Assembly (NCBI GenBank): GCA_902706205.1
Contig: CACSKA010000005.1
Location: 62,001-126,000, forward strand
Direction: 5' to 3'
Length of the DNA: 64,000 nt
Origin: Chryseobacterium sp. 18061
GTDB taxonomy: Bacteria; Pseudomonadota; Gammaproteobacteria; Enterobacterales; Enterobacteriaceae
The notes beneath the pieces were generated by a model. That model was not told the origin of the DNA and ran no database searches. It saw only the letters and a list, made by a program, of their open reading frames with translations. Below are positions 10,345 to 18,530 of this stretch, piece after piece. Every line of letters begins with the position of its first letter. Positions within the stretch are counted from its first letter, which is position 1. The translations under genes and the position numbers were made by a program.

Positions 10345-12533
10345 CCCGTGCCGCTCCTCCTGTTGAAGAACTCATAAGTGACCGCGCCCTCAGCAACTGG
10401 GCGCTGGCCATCGGTCACGTTGCGGCCCACTATCGGGTGGTTTGTTCGCCTGGTGCGATTCAGGCCAACGCCCCGTGGTTTAAAGGAAAAACGCACACCC
10501 CAGCCCTGACGCAGCTCTCGCGTCAGGCCGGGCTGTCGTTCCATCAGCTCACCCTCAACGAACACGCATTCAGCCAATGGCGACTACCGGTAGTGGCAGA
10601 GCTTGAAGACGGTCAGCTGGCGGTAATAGAGCACTTCAACGGCGAGGATGCGGTCGACGTATTCATGATTGACGACGACGGGGAAAGCAACCGCGTGGTC
10701 GCCAGTGAATTGTTATCGTCGGTAAAATACGTCGCCGCCCTGCGCCCGCTGTCGGCGCTCAAGGACAGCCGCGTCGACGCCTACGTTTCCCGCTTCAGCC
10801 CCGACTGGATGAAAGGGTTAGTGTTGCAGGATCTTCGCCCCTACATCCCGGTGATGGTCGCCGCGTTTCTGGTTAACGTACTGTCACTCGCCGGGATCGT
10901 CTTTTCAATGCAGGTGTATGACCGGGTGATCCCGGCGCAGTCTTACCCTACGCTGTACGTGCTGGCGACCGGGGTTCTGATTTCCGTGATCTTTGGCTTC
11001 CTGCTGCGTGAAGCGCGCACGCATATCATGGACGTGCTCGGCAAACGTGCCGACATGCGTATCTCCGACCGGGTGTTCAGCCACGCCCTGCGACTGCGCA
11101 ACAGCGCGGTGCCCCGCTCCACGGGCAGTTTCATTTCTCAGCTGCGCGAGCTGGAGCAAATCCGCGAAATGATCACCTCGTCCACGCTCTCGACGCTGGT
11201 CGATCTGCCCTTCTTTTTCCTGTTCGTCATTGTGCTCGGGATAATCGCTCCACAACTATCATGGATTGCGCCGATTGCCGCGGTATTGATGGTGCTGCCC
11301 GGCCTGCTGCTACAGAAAAAACTCGCCATCCTCGCCAACCAGGCGGCGCACGAATCGACCCTGCGCAACGCAGTACTGGTGGAAAGCGTGCAGGGGCTGG
11401 AAGACATCAAACTGATGCAGGCGGAGAACCGTTTTTTACAGCAGTGGAACAGCTACATTCGTATCACCGGTGAATCCGGGCTGCGTACCCGCAAAGTGAC
11501 GCAGGGCCTGATTGGCTGGGGAATGTCGGTGCAAAGTCTGGTCTACGCGGCAGTGATCCTGTTCGGCGCGCCGCTGGTGATTGAAGGCACGCTGACCACC
11601 GGTTCGGTGGTTGCCGCATCCATGCTGGCCTCGCGCATGATTGCGCCCATGGCCGGGCTGTGTGGCGTGCTGGCCCGCTGGCAGCAGGTAAAAGCCGCGA
11701 AAACCGGCCTCGACAGCATCATGCAGCTACCGACCGAAACTCAGCGCGACGAAACGCTGGTGCATCAGGAAATTTTCCACGGACACTACGTGTTTGAGAA
11801 TGCGCATTTCCGCTATCACCATGAAGATCAGCGCGTACCGCTGCGGATTTCACGCCTGGAAATCTTACCGGGCGAACGGGTGGCCCTGCTTGGGCGCAAC
11901 GGCGCGGGGAAATCCACGCTGTTGCAAGCGCTGGCGGGCGGCGTCGATATCGTCAACGGCGATCTGCGGCTCGACAATCTCAGTATCTCGCAAATCGACA
12001 TGGCCGACCTGCGGCGCAATATCGGTTTTCTCAGCCAAAACGCGCGGCTGTTTTTCGGCACGCTGCGCGAAAACCTGACCCTTGGCGCACCACACGCCAG
12101 CGATGAAGCGGTGTTTGAAGTACTGGAAATTTGCGGTGCCGACAGCTTCGTCAAACGCCTGCCGAAGGGGCTGGACCATCCGATTATGGAAGGTGGCAAC
12201 GGCCTTTCCGGCGGTCAGCGCCAGGCGATTTTGCTGGCGCGCATGTTGCTGCGCTCGCCAAATATCGTCCTGCTCGACGAGCCGAGCGCGTCGCTCGATG
12301 AACACACCGAACGCGAATTTATCCAGCGCCTCGGTAACTGGCTCGGCAACCGGACACTGATCGTCGCCACTCACCGTGTGCCGATGCTGGAACTGGTGGA
12401 ACGCGTGGTGGTACTGAAAGAAGGCCAACTGGTGATGGACGCGCCAAAAGCGCAGGCGATGAACAACAACCGTTCGCCGGTTCCGGCGGCGGCCAGTGGA
12501 CGGGGGTGGAACAATGAAAACCAATCAGCGTGA
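10341..12533 (+). CDS. Type I secretion ABC exporter (LapB/LssB-like permease-ATPase)
   Basis: 730 residues. An N-terminal C39-like domain (about residues 15-140) lacks an obvious catalytic Cys, as in exporters of RTX adhesins that are not cleaved at a double-glycine leader. Six membrane segments follow (about 170-440), then an ATPase domain with Walker A GRNGAGKST (about 516), signature LSGGQRQA (about 622), Walker B IVLLDEPSASLDE and H-loop ATHR. It powers one-step export of the adhesin from cytoplasm to outside, with the TolC-like and HlyD-like neighbours. It overlaps the upstream gene by 4 bp and the downstream gene by 20 bp. Confidence 0.92.
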   Translation: MTRAAPPVEELISDRALSNWALAIGHVAAHYRVVCSPGAIQANAPWFKGKTHTPALTQLSRQAGLSFHQLTLNEHAFSQWRLPVVAELEDGQLAVIEHFNGEDAVDVFMIDDDGESNRVVASELLSSVKYVAALRPLSALKDSRVDAYVSRFSPDWMKGLVLQDLRPYIPVMVAAFLVNVLSLAGIVFSMQVYDRVIPAQSYPTLYVLATGVLISVIFGFLLREARTHIMDVLGKRADMRISDRVFSHALRLRNSAVPRSTGSFISQLRELEQIREMITSSTLSTLVDLPFFFLFVIVLGIIAPQLSWIAPIAAVLMVLPGLLLQKKLAILANQAAHESTLRNAVLVESVQGLEDIKLMQAENRFLQQWNSYIRITGESGLRTRKVTQGLIGWGMSVQSLVYAAVILFGAPLVIEGTLTTGSVVAASMLASRMIAPMAGLCGVLARWQQVKAAKTGLDSIMQLPTETQRDETLVHQEIFHGHYVFENAHFRYHHEDQRVPLRISRLEILPGERVALLGRNGAGKSTLLQALAGGVDIVNGDLRLDNLSISQIDMADLRRNIGFLSQNARLFFGTLRENLTLGAPHASDEAVFEVLEICGADSFVKRLPKGLDHPIMEGGNGLSGGQRQAILLARMLLRSPNIVLLDEPSASLDEHTEREFIQRLGNWLGNRTLIVATHRVPMLELVERVVVLKEGQLVMDAPKAQAMNNNRSPVPAAASGRGWNNENQSA

Positions 12534-13704
12534 CATCGCCATGGACGACCTGGATATCCGCCGGGAGAACGCATTTTCCGGTGCCAGTAAAATCATCCTG
12601 CTCTCCGCCGTGCTATTTCTGATCCTCGGCGTATGGGCGTGGTTTGGCCAACTGGATGAAGTCTCGACCGGCACCGGAAAGGTGATCCCCAGCTCACGCG
12701 AACAGGTCTTACAGTCGCTCGACGGCGGGATCCTCACCGAACTGATGGTTCACGAAGGCGATAAAGTGCAGGCGGGCCAGGTGGTGGCGCGGCTGGACCC
12801 GACGCGCTCGGAATCTAACGTCGGCGAAAGTGCCGCCCGCTACCGCGCATCGCTGGCCTCCAGCGTGCGGCTGAATGCCGAAGTGAATGACCTGCCACTC
12901 AAGTTTCCCGATTCGTTGAAAGCCTGGCCGGACCTTATCGCCTCCGAAACACGGCTGTATAAATCCCGCCGTGCGCAGCTCACCGATTCTCAGGCGGATT
13001 TGCAGGATGCGTTAAATTCCGTCAACAAAGAACTCGCGATCACCCAACGCCTTGAACGGAGCGGTGCCGCGAGCCATGTGGAAGTACTGCGGTTGCAACG
13101 GGAGAAAAGCGATCTCGGCCTGAAAATCACCGACCTGCGCTCGCAATATTACGTACAGGCGCGAGAGGCGTTGTCCAAAGCCAATGCCGAAGTGGACATG
13201 CTCTCGTCGATCATTAAAGGGCGCGAAGATTCCGTGACCCGCATGACGGTGCGATCGCCGATGCGCGGGATCGTGAAAAATATCCAGGTGACGACGATCG
13301 GCGGCGTTATCCCGCCTAACGGTGAAATGATGGAAATAGTCCCCATAGACGATCACCTGCTGATCGAGGCCCGACTTTCGCCGCGCGACATCGCGTTTAT
13401 CCACCCCGGACAGCGGGCGCTGGTCAAAATCACCGCCTACGATTACGCCATTTACGGCGGTATCGAAGGCGTAGTGGAGACCATCTCGCCGGACACCATT
13501 CAGGATAAAGTAAAGCCAGAAATCGTGTATTACCGGGTATTTATCCGCACCCACCAGGACTATTTGGTGAACAAGCGTGGCCGCAAATTTTCGATATCAC
13601 CGGGCATGGTCGCCAGCGTCGACATCAAAACCGGCGAGAAAACCGTCATGGATTATCTGATCAAACCGTTCAACCGCGCGAAAGAGGCGCTACGTGAGCG
13701 ATAA
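12514..13704 (+). CDS. HlyD-family periplasmic adaptor of the adhesin exporter
   Basis: 396 residues. A single N-terminal membrane helix (about residues 25-45, IILLSAVLFLILGVWAWF) is followed by a biotinyl-lipoyl-like half (GTGKVIPSSREQVLQSLDGG), a long coiled coil and a beta-barrel (MTVRSPMRGIVKNI). This is the membrane-fusion protein linking ABC exporter and TolC-like channel. I chose the ATG at 12514, preceded by GGGGGTGGA, over an in-frame GTG at 12496. The start lies inside the 3' end of the exporter gene, so all three genes are one coupled operon. It ends 70 bp before mature tmRNA. Confidence 0.9.
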   Translation: MKTNQRDIAMDDLDIRRENAFSGASKIILLSAVLFLILGVWAWFGQLDEVSTGTGKVIPSSREQVLQSLDGGILTELMVHEGDKVQAGQVVARLDPTRSESNVGESAARYRASLASSVRLNAEVNDLPLKFPDSLKAWPDLIASETRLYKSRRAQLTDSQADLQDALNSVNKELAITQRLERSGAASHVEVLRLQREKSDLGLKITDLRSQYYVQAREALSKANAEVDMLSSIIKGREDSVTRMTVRSPMRGIVKNIQVTTIGGVIPPNGEMMEIVPIDDHLLIEARLSPRDIAFIHPGQRALVKITAYDYAIYGGIEGVVETISPDTIQDKVKPEIVYYRVFIRTHQDYLVNKRGRKFSISPGMVASVDIKTGEKTVMDYLIKPFNRAKEALRER

Positions 13705-13754
13705 GTGAGCGTTTACGCGGGTTATAGCGGTGGTATTTAGTCTGGCAGGTCTGT

Positions 13755-13760
13755 TATACT
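13755..13760 (+). promoter_or_regulatory. -10 element of the ssrA promoter
   Basis: TATACT lies 15 bp before the mature tmRNA 5' end, which leaves a short leader for RNase P to remove, as known for enterobacterial ssrA. I see no good -35 hexamer at the expected distance. Confidence 0.6.
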
Positions 13761-13774
13761 GACTGGAACACATT

Positions 13775-14137
13775 GGGGCTGATTCTGGATTCGACGGGAT
13801 TTGCGAAACCCAAGGTGCATGCCGAGGGGCGGTTTGCCTCGTAAAAAGCCGCAAAAAAATAGTCGCAAACGACGAAAACTACGCTTTAGCAGCTTAATAA
13901 CCTGCTAAGAGCCCTCTCTCCCTAGCTTCCGCTCTTAAGACGGGGATCAAGAGAGGTCAAAACCAAAAGAGATCGCGTGGACATCCTGCCTGGGGTGAAA
14001 TCGCTAAAACTAATCAGGCTAGTCTGGTAGTAGCGTGTCTGTCCGCAGCTGCCCGGCGAATGTAAAGACTGACTAAGCATGTAGTACCGAGGATGTAGTA
14101 ATTTCGGACGGGGGTTCAAATCCCCCCAGCTCCACCA
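13775..14137 (+). ncRNA. ssrA: tmRNA
   Basis: 363 nt, exactly the length of E. coli ssrA, starting GGGGCTGATTCTGGATTCGA and ending in encoded CCA. The resume codon GCA at 13865 opens the tag ANDENYALAA followed by TAATAA. The tRNA-like domain is intact (T-arm GGGGG-TTCAAAT-CCCCC). It rescues stalled ribosomes with SmpB, whose gene is not in the window. The 3' portion differs from the E. coli sequence as I remember it (for example TTCAAAT where E. coli has TTCAACT), as expected when a prophage re-creates the gene end at attL. Confidence 0.98.
14105..14137 (+). repeat. attL of the ssrA prophage
   Basis: The 3' end of ssrA shares a 19-bp identical core, GGGTTCAAATCCCCCCAGC (14112-14130), with bases 59602-59620. 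Similarity extends over CGGAC on the left and CCACCA on the right, with a two-base change and a missing T in the right copy. The direct repeats bound about 45.5 kb of phage genes, and the integrase gene ends 73 bp before the right copy. Confidence 0.92.
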
Positions 14138-14237
14138 ATCATGATTGGACAGTGCAAGGACAGCACTAATAAAAACAGGAAGTTAGTCGTCTCAGTAGTA
14201 CACCGACCAGACGGTAATGAGACAAAAAAGGATACGC

Positions 14238-14248
14238 AAAGGAGCCGC
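14238..14248 (+). repeat. Possible integrase arm-type repeat, left copy
   Basis: AAAGGAGCCGC occurs here, about 110 bp inside attL, and again at 59533-59543, about 60 bp inside attR. Same orientation near both ends of the prophage is what arm-type integrase or excisionase sites look like, but two copies of 11 bp are thin evidence. Confidence 0.3.
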
Positions 14249-14267
14249 GGCTCTTGAGTGACGAGAA

Positions 14268-14290
14268 AGCCCGCTTACGCGGGCTTTTTA
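14268..14290 (+). terminator. Intrinsic terminator downstream of ssrA, now phage-provided
   Basis: AGCCCGC-TTAC-GCGGGCT stem of 7 bp followed by TTTTTA. Since it lies inside attL it belongs to the prophage side and would replace the ssrA terminator moved to 59669. Confidence 0.85.
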
Positions 14291-14336
14291 TTGCCGCATA
14301 TGACCGATTTATTGACAGCAATCTTTAGAGGTACGT

Positions 14337-14651
14337 ATGGCAGCTGATTACCTTACTGAACAAATGGAAGAGCAGTACCGCGAAAGTCTTAATGACTTTA
14401 TTGCAGAAAAAGCAGCAATACTGATTGTTACAATGCATTACACTAGGGAAGCTGCAATTAGACACGTTAGAAACGTATTAGACTTCCGTGATGCACACAG
14501 TAATGACTTTGCTTATTTTGTGCCGGATGAAAATGGCCTTCCTGATCAATGGCTTGTTGTTGAAGCGATGCTTCCTGATATGCCTTCTAATGGACAGCAT
14601 TACTCGCAGATCAAAGCGGTGGCTCAAGAAATCCGTCATCTTTTTGCTTAA
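14337..14651 (+). CDS. Unknown 104-residue protein at the left end of the prophage
   Basis: I do not recognise it. The start has a clear AGAGG Shine-Dalgarno at good spacing, and the product is acidic, soluble and without signal peptide or membrane segment. It contains an N-terminal helix-rich part (MEEQYRESLNDFIAEKAAI) and a motif FAYFVPDENGLPDQW. It sits alone between the terminator at 14268 and a tRNA-Pro remnant, and its base composition is lower in GC than the host genes. Such single genes with their own signals between an att site and phage genes are usually accessory cargo. Confidence 0.65.
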   Translation: MAADYLTEQMEEQYRESLNDFIAEKAAILIVTMHYTREAAIRHVRNVLDFRDAHSNDFAYFVPDENGLPDQWLVVEAMLPDMPSNGQHYSQIKAVAQEIRHLFA

Positions 14652-14655
14652 AACT

Positions 14656-14697
14656 CCGTCATGGGGTACCGGAGGTTCAAACCCTTTCGCGCCGACA
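14656..14697 (+). other. Remnant of the 3' part of a tRNA-Pro gene
   Basis: CCGTCATGGGGT followed by CGGAGGTTCAAACCCTTT and CGCGCCGACAA matches, from memory, the anticodon arm, T-arm and acceptor end of enterobacterial tRNA-Pro (proL type). About 10 nt of the anticodon stem and variable loop are missing, and CCA is changed to CAA. It cannot fold into a tRNA. It looks like an old attachment-site scar carried in by another element. Confidence 0.6.
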
Positions 14698-14708
14698 AAA
14701 ACACATTT

Positions 14709-14740
14709 AAAACCAGACGCTTATGGCTGGTTTTTTTCGC
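14709..14740 (+). terminator. Intrinsic terminator after the 104-residue gene
   Basis: AAAACCAG and CTGGTTTT form a stem around a 10-nt loop, continued by a run of T. It would end transcription of the gene at 14337. Confidence 0.7.
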
Positions 14741-15085
14741 CTTGATTCTGAACAGGGGAGAAATGCGGAAAAAGAAGTATAACTTCCATCATTTAACTTT
14801 TCGGGTCGTAACAAAAGCTCTGGTAGGTATGTTCTGACTATATCCTCATTTTCTATGAAAGAAGGCAATGAACATTCTGAGAAAATCTTCATTACTTGAT
14901 TTTCACACGAAAACTACAATATTAAATGTAAGAAGTAAGTAGTGTAGTGATAAAGATGTCAAGGTATGTGGTTATTGAGTAAAAAATGGCTAACGGGATT
15001 GATAAAATTTCTTCGCTATCTCATACTCGTAGGTCTAGGTAGTTTCAGTTCGCATACCTTGCGCTTTGTAACGGAGGGTTGCACG
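14741..15085. other. AT-rich spacer without a convincing gene
   Basis: Low-GC sequence. A frame open from 14966 runs into the gene at 15086 and would add a hydrophobic segment (FLRYLILVGLGSF), but there is no good ribosome site at 14966 while 15086 has one. I see no promoter close to consensus. Confidence 0.4.
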
Positions 15086-15505
15086 ATGAAAAACATGAAA
15101 AAAATAGCGGATACTATTAAAAAATTTAACTTTTTTGACCCGTTCCCAGCTACAGATTATTTCGCTCTGATTGTACACAAGTCTAACAATGAACGATTGT
15201 TTGATGCGGTCGTAGAGTTGAACGAAGAGTCAAAAAGAGCACTTCTACAACTGAGTGATGAGATCAAGCAGTCTATCGGAAAGGATGAGATCGGTGACAC
15301 AGAGCGGCTCCTCAGAATCTACATTAATGAAGCAAATGACTTTAAGTTCCACGATTCCGAGTGGAACGAGATCACCGGCGCTGAGTGCAAACGACACAGT
15401 TATCGAAGAGGCAGAGATTATCGAACCCTCAATAGATGCAAAAGCCGAGAAGATGAACTCCAACTCGGAATCCTTCAACAATTCGCACACCGACTTGGAG
15501 GATGA
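15086..15505 (+). CDS. Unknown protein overlapping a DUF2335-like gene
   Basis: 139 residues from the ATG at 15086, which has GGAGG eight bases upstream. The first 95 residues look like a real soluble helical protein (KKIADTIKKFNFFDPFPATD, then SKRALLQLSDEIKQ). The last 45 residues, from about base 15380, are rich in Arg and Cys and look like the wrong reading of the next gene. Either the gene has lost its own stop by a small indel or it is meant to be joined to the next frame by a +1 shift. No function recognised. Confidence 0.5.
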   Translation: MKNMKKIADTIKKFNFFDPFPATDYFALIVHKSNNERLFDAVVELNEESKRALLQLSDEIKQSIGKDEIGDTERLLRIYINEANDFKFHDSEWNEITGAECKRHSYRRGRDYRTLNRCKSREDELQLGILQQFAHRLGG

Positions 15506-16004
15506 TGGCGATAGTGGCGATGATGCTATTGCCGAAATCGTAACTGACGTCATTAAAAAAGAGCCTGAAGTTCTTGAACGAATCATGCAAGACGAGCAAG
15601 TTCGTCACATGGTCATGGTCCAACAAAAGAGCTATCGAGGTCCTCTTCCTCCCAGCGAATTACTTTCTGGATATGAAGCGTTTTGCCCGGGAGCAACTGA
15701 GCGTTTTATTGGGCAGTTAGAAGCTAACCAAAAGCATCAGCATGAAATGGAAAAACTAGCTGTTTCTGCAACCATAAATCGTGATCAGGAAAACCGTAAG
15801 TATGGATTTGCATTGACATGTTTAGCACTCATTGCAAGTGTGACGCTTGGGGTCACTGGACACGATTTCCTTGCCGGTACTATTGCAACCACTACTATTG
15901 GTACGATCCTAGTAACGTTCATTTTGAATCGTCGACCAAGCAATAGTAGAGATGATAAAGAAGACGAGCAGGCACAACCGCCAGCTGAAGTTAATGAGAA
16001 ATAG
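15327..16004 (+). CDS. DUF2335-like membrane protein
   Basis: Up to 225 residues; the start is unclear. From about base 15381 the protein is convincing: an acidic N-terminal part, then GPLPPSELLSGYEAFCPGATERF and a helix, both typical of DUF2335. Two C-terminal membrane helices follow (YGFALTCLALIASVTLGV and GTIATTTIGTILVTFIL) and a charged tail. ATG codons at 15327 and 15336 lack a ribosome site; CTG at 15381 is another possibility. DUF2335 proteins are small inner-membrane proteins of unknown role, often on mobile elements. A terminator begins at the stop codon. Confidence 0.7.
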   Translation: MKQMTLSSTIPSGTRSPALSANDTVIEEAEIIEPSIDAKAEKMNSNSESFNNSHTDLEDDGDSGDDAIAEIVTDVIKKEPEVLERIMQDEQVRHMVMVQQKSYRGPLPPSELLSGYEAFCPGATERFIGQLEANQKHQHEMEKLAVSATINRDQENRKYGFALTCLALIASVTLGVTGHDFLAGTIATTTIGTILVTFILNRRPSNSRDDKEDEQAQPPAEVNEK

Positions 16005-16025
16005 CCCGCTTAGCGGGCTATTTTC
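16001..16025 (+). terminator. Intrinsic terminator after the DUF2335-like gene
   Basis: Nine-bp perfect stem ATAGCCCGC / GCGGGCTAT with a TTA loop and a following TTTC-TTTT. It overlaps the stop codon. Confidence 0.85.
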
Positions 16026-16099
16026 TTTTGAGATTTAACCAGCCCGCGCTACTTTTTCCACCTGCCCTATACTTTCAGTCTGACTGACTGGAGGTTTCT

Positions 16100-16771
16100 A
16101 TGTGTGGACGTTTCGCACAAGCCCAAACCCGTGAAGAATATCTGGCTTACCTGGCCGAAGAAGCTGAACGTGACATTCCCTATGACCCCGAACCGATCGG
16201 ACGCTACAACGTCGCGCCGGGTACTAAAGTGCTGCTGTTAAGCGAACGCGATGAACAGTTGCATCTTGATGCCGTTCATTGGGGTTATGCGCCAGGATGG
16301 TGGGACAAGCCTGCACTGATTAATGCACGGGTTGAAACGGCAGCCACCAGCAGGATGTTTAAACCACTATGGCAACATGGCCGGGCGATCTGCTTTGCTG
16401 ATGGCTGGTTTGAATGGAAGAAGGAAGGTGACAAGAAACAGCCCTACTTCATCCACCGGTCCGACGGCAAACCAATATTCATGGCAGCTATAGGCAGCAC
16501 CCCATTTGAGCGCGGCGATGAAGCCGAAGGTTTTCTGATTGTTACGTCAGCTGCGGACAAAGGCCTGGTAGATATCCATGACCGGCGCCCACTCGTTTTG
16601 ACACCCGAAGCCGCACGCGAGTGGATGAGGCAGGATGTTGGAGGGAAAGAAGCTGAAGAGATAGTGGCTGACGGCGTGGTTTCAGCAGATGCGTTTACCT
16701 GGCACGCAGTCACGCGCGCCGTGGGGAATGTGAAGAATCAGGGGTCGGAACTAATCGCGCCAATTACCTGA
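16100..16771 (+). CDS. yedK: SRAP-family abasic-site shield protein YedK (HMCES-like)
   Basis: 223 residues with every key residue of the family at the E. coli positions: Cys2 (left exposed after Met removal, forms a thiazolidine crosslink with abasic sites in single-stranded DNA), Asn75 in INARVET, Glu105 in GWFEWKK and His160. It protects abasic DNA during replication. The ATG follows TGGAGG. It converges with umuC, the two stop ends overlapping by 8 bp, and both sit in a phage-borne DNA-damage cassette. I see no LexA box ahead of this gene. Confidence 0.93.
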   Translation: MCGRFAQAQTREEYLAYLAEEAERDIPYDPEPIGRYNVAPGTKVLLLSERDEQLHLDAVHWGYAPGWWDKPALINARVETAATSRMFKPLWQHGRAICFADGWFEWKKEGDKKQPYFIHRSDGKPIFMAAIGSTPFERGDEAEGFLIVTSAADKGLVDIHDRRPLVLTPEAAREWMRQDVGGKEAEEIVADGVVSADAFTWHAVTRAVGNVKNQGSELIAPIT

Positions 16772-18029
16772 CCGTCAGCAGATCGGAGTAACGTGTCGTG
16801 TAACGTGGTGAAAGCATCTGACGTTTCATCTGCCATTGTTGCTGGATACCTTGCCCGGCGAAAAACAGCGTACCGCGCCCGTCTTTTGCATTGAGGTGAT
16901 CCAGCACCTCCATCAATTTTGAACTGTTCTGTCGGGGTAAGTTGCCGTCAAACAGATTCAGTTGCGCTACGCCCTTACTGTAAAAATCACCCAGCATAAT
17001 CCCTGCTTTCTGATAACGGAATCCATCCTTCCAGATGGCATCGAGACACCGTGTGGCAGCGCCGATAATGTCACGGCTGTCCTGGGTCGGGGTCAGTAGC
17101 CTTACGGATGAACTGTTACCATAATACGGCTCATTGAGCGCGAACGGCGACGTTTTAACGAATGCCGAAACAAAACGACAATACTGATGTTCACCCCGTA
17201 GTTTCTCCGCTCCTCGGGTGGCATAACTGCAAATTGCCTGGCGCATTTCCTCATACTCAGTGATGCGATCTCCAAACGAACGGGAGCAGACAATTTCCTG
17301 CTTGACCGGCGCAAACTCTTCAAGCTCAAGACAGGGTTCGCCGCGCAATTCCCTGACGGTTCGCTCAAGCACAACATTGAAGTGTTTACGGATGAATCGC
17401 ACATCAGTATCAGCCAGCTGCAAAACGGTCTTAATACCCATAGTTTCCAGCTTTTTTGATATGCGTCGCCCGACGCCCCAGACTTCATCAACCGGCAGCG
17501 CGGCCATTAGCTTTCTTTGGCGCTCAATATTAGACAGGTCAACTACCCCGCCTGTCTGGCGCTGCCATTGCTTGGCGGCATGATTAGCCAACTTGGCCAG
17601 CGTCTTTGTCTGGGCTATGCCTACGCCAACGGTAAGATGCGTACGCTGCAGCACCGTGGCGCGGATCTCTTTTCCAAACTCCGTCAGGTCCCGGCAATTG
17701 CGTACACCAGTCAGGTCACAGAATGCCTCGTCGATTGAGTAGATTTCGCAGCGAGGACTCATTTCCTCCAGCGTACTCATGACCCTATTAGACATGTCCG
17801 CATAGAGTTCGTAGTTGCTGCTGAAACAGATAACGCCGTGACGCCTGAAAAGCTCTTTCTGCTTGAAGTACGGCTCGCCCATTTTCACGAATGCCTTTGC
17901 TTCGGCAGAACGCGCGATCACGCAACCGTCGTTATTCGACAAAACAACTACGGGCTTACCCTTTAAGTCCGGACGAAATGCCGTCTCGCAGGAAGCATAG
18001 AACGAGTTAACATCGCACAGAGCAAACAT
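16764..18029 (-). CDS. umuC: DNA polymerase V catalytic subunit UmuC
   Basis: 421 residues, against 422 in E. coli. Y-family active-site acids are visible: Asp6 in ALCDVNSFYAS and Asp100-Glu101 in YSIDEAF. The thumb/helix-hairpin-helix region (GVGRRISKKLETMGIKTVLQL) and little-finger domain follow. With UmuD' it carries out error-prone translesion synthesis. It starts 2 bp after the umuD stop, so the two form one SOS operon controlled from the LexA boxes at 18474-18515. Confidence 0.95.
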   Translation of the reverse strand: MFALCDVNSFYASCETAFRPDLKGKPVVVLSNNDGCVIARSAEAKAFVKMGEPYFKQKELFRRHGVICFSSNYELYADMSNRVMSTLEEMSPRCEIYSIDEAFCDLTGVRNCRDLTEFGKEIRATVLQRTHLTVGVGIAQTKTLAKLANHAAKQWQRQTGGVVDLSNIERQRKLMAALPVDEVWGVGRRISKKLETMGIKTVLQLADTDVRFIRKHFNVVLERTVRELRGEPCLELEEFAPVKQEIVCSRSFGDRITEYEEMRQAICSYATRGAEKLRGEHQYCRFVSAFVKTSPFALNEPYYGNSSSVRLLTPTQDSRDIIGAATRCLDAIWKDGFRYQKAGIMLGDFYSKGVAQLNLFDGNLPRQNSSKLMEVLDHLNAKDGRGTLFFAGQGIQQQWQMKRQMLSPRYTTRYSDLLTVR

Positions 18030-18031
18030 GA

Positions 18032-18451
18032 TCAGCTCGCTGTTTTCACGATAAAGGTCACAACACCAAAAATCTCGAGGTTGTCTTCTCCGCCGATCAC
18101 TATTGGCTTATATAGCGGGTTTTCGGGCTTGAGCATTACTACGGGATGGAGTTGAAGTCTCTTCACCGTGAACTCACCATCAACTGCAGCAATCACAATG
18201 TCGCCGTGTTCAGCTTTCCGCGAACTGTCGACAACCAACAAATCTCCTTCGCCGATCCCTGCTTCAGTCATGGAGTCTCCAGACGATTTCACGAAATAGG
18301 TCGCGCTCGGGTGCTGAATCATCAGCTCATTCAGGTCTATTCGTTGTTCTACATAGTCTTGGGCAGGGCTTGGGAAACCACATTTAACTGGGTCACTAAA
18401 CAAAGGAATTGCGACTATCTCACGCAGTTCTGTAGGTGAAAAAAACTTCAT
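18032..18451 (-). CDS. umuD: UmuD, self-cleaving subunit of DNA polymerase V
   Basis: 139 residues from the ATG at 18451, the same length as E. coli UmuD. RecA-stimulated autocleavage features are at identical positions: Cys24-Gly25 cleavage bond, nucleophile Ser60 (SGDSM) and general base Lys97 (TVKRL). This agreement decides the start; an in-frame ATG at 18487 would add 12 residues and sits on a LexA box. Cleaved UmuD' joins UmuC to form polymerase V. Confidence 0.95.
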   Translation of the reverse strand: MKFFSPTELREIVAIPLFSDPVKCGFPSPAQDYVEQRIDLNELMIQHPSATYFVKSSGDSMTEAGIGEGDLLVVDSSRKAEHGDIVIAAVDGEFTVKRLQLHPVVMLKPENPLYKPIVIGGEDNLEIFGVVTFIVKTAS

Positions 18452-18473
18452 GGAGGACTCACTCACGTTGACA

Positions 18474-18489
18474 CTGGACATATACACAG
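18474..18489. promoter_or_regulatory. LexA box proximal to umuD
   Basis: CTGGACATATACACAG fits CTG-N10-CAG and matches the consensus CTGTATATATATACAG at 13 of 16 positions. It lies 22 bp upstream of the umuD start. With the box at 18496 it forms a tandem pair with 24-bp centre spacing. Confidence 0.75.
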
Positions 18490-18495
18490 TATATA

Positions 18496-18515
18496 TACTG
18501 TAAATACGTACAGTA
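18496..18515. promoter_or_regulatory. LexA box between umuD and the dinI-like gene
   Basis: TACTGTAAATACGTACAGTA is a near-perfect palindromic SOS box (CTG-N10-CAG at 18498-18513). It lies between the divergent umuD and dinI-like genes and can control both. Confidence 0.88.
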
Positions 18516-18530
18516 AAGAGGAGCTAAAGC

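Noticed and set aside
14966..15085. Upstream extension of the gene at 15086 adding a hydrophobic segment
   Set aside because: The start at 14966 has its purine run too close, while 15086 has GGAGG at ideal distance.
18487..18500. CAG-N8-CTG arrangement (CAGTATATATACTG) between the two LexA boxes
   Set aside because: It reads outward, not CTG-N10-CAG, so it is only the spacing of the two real boxes and not a third site.
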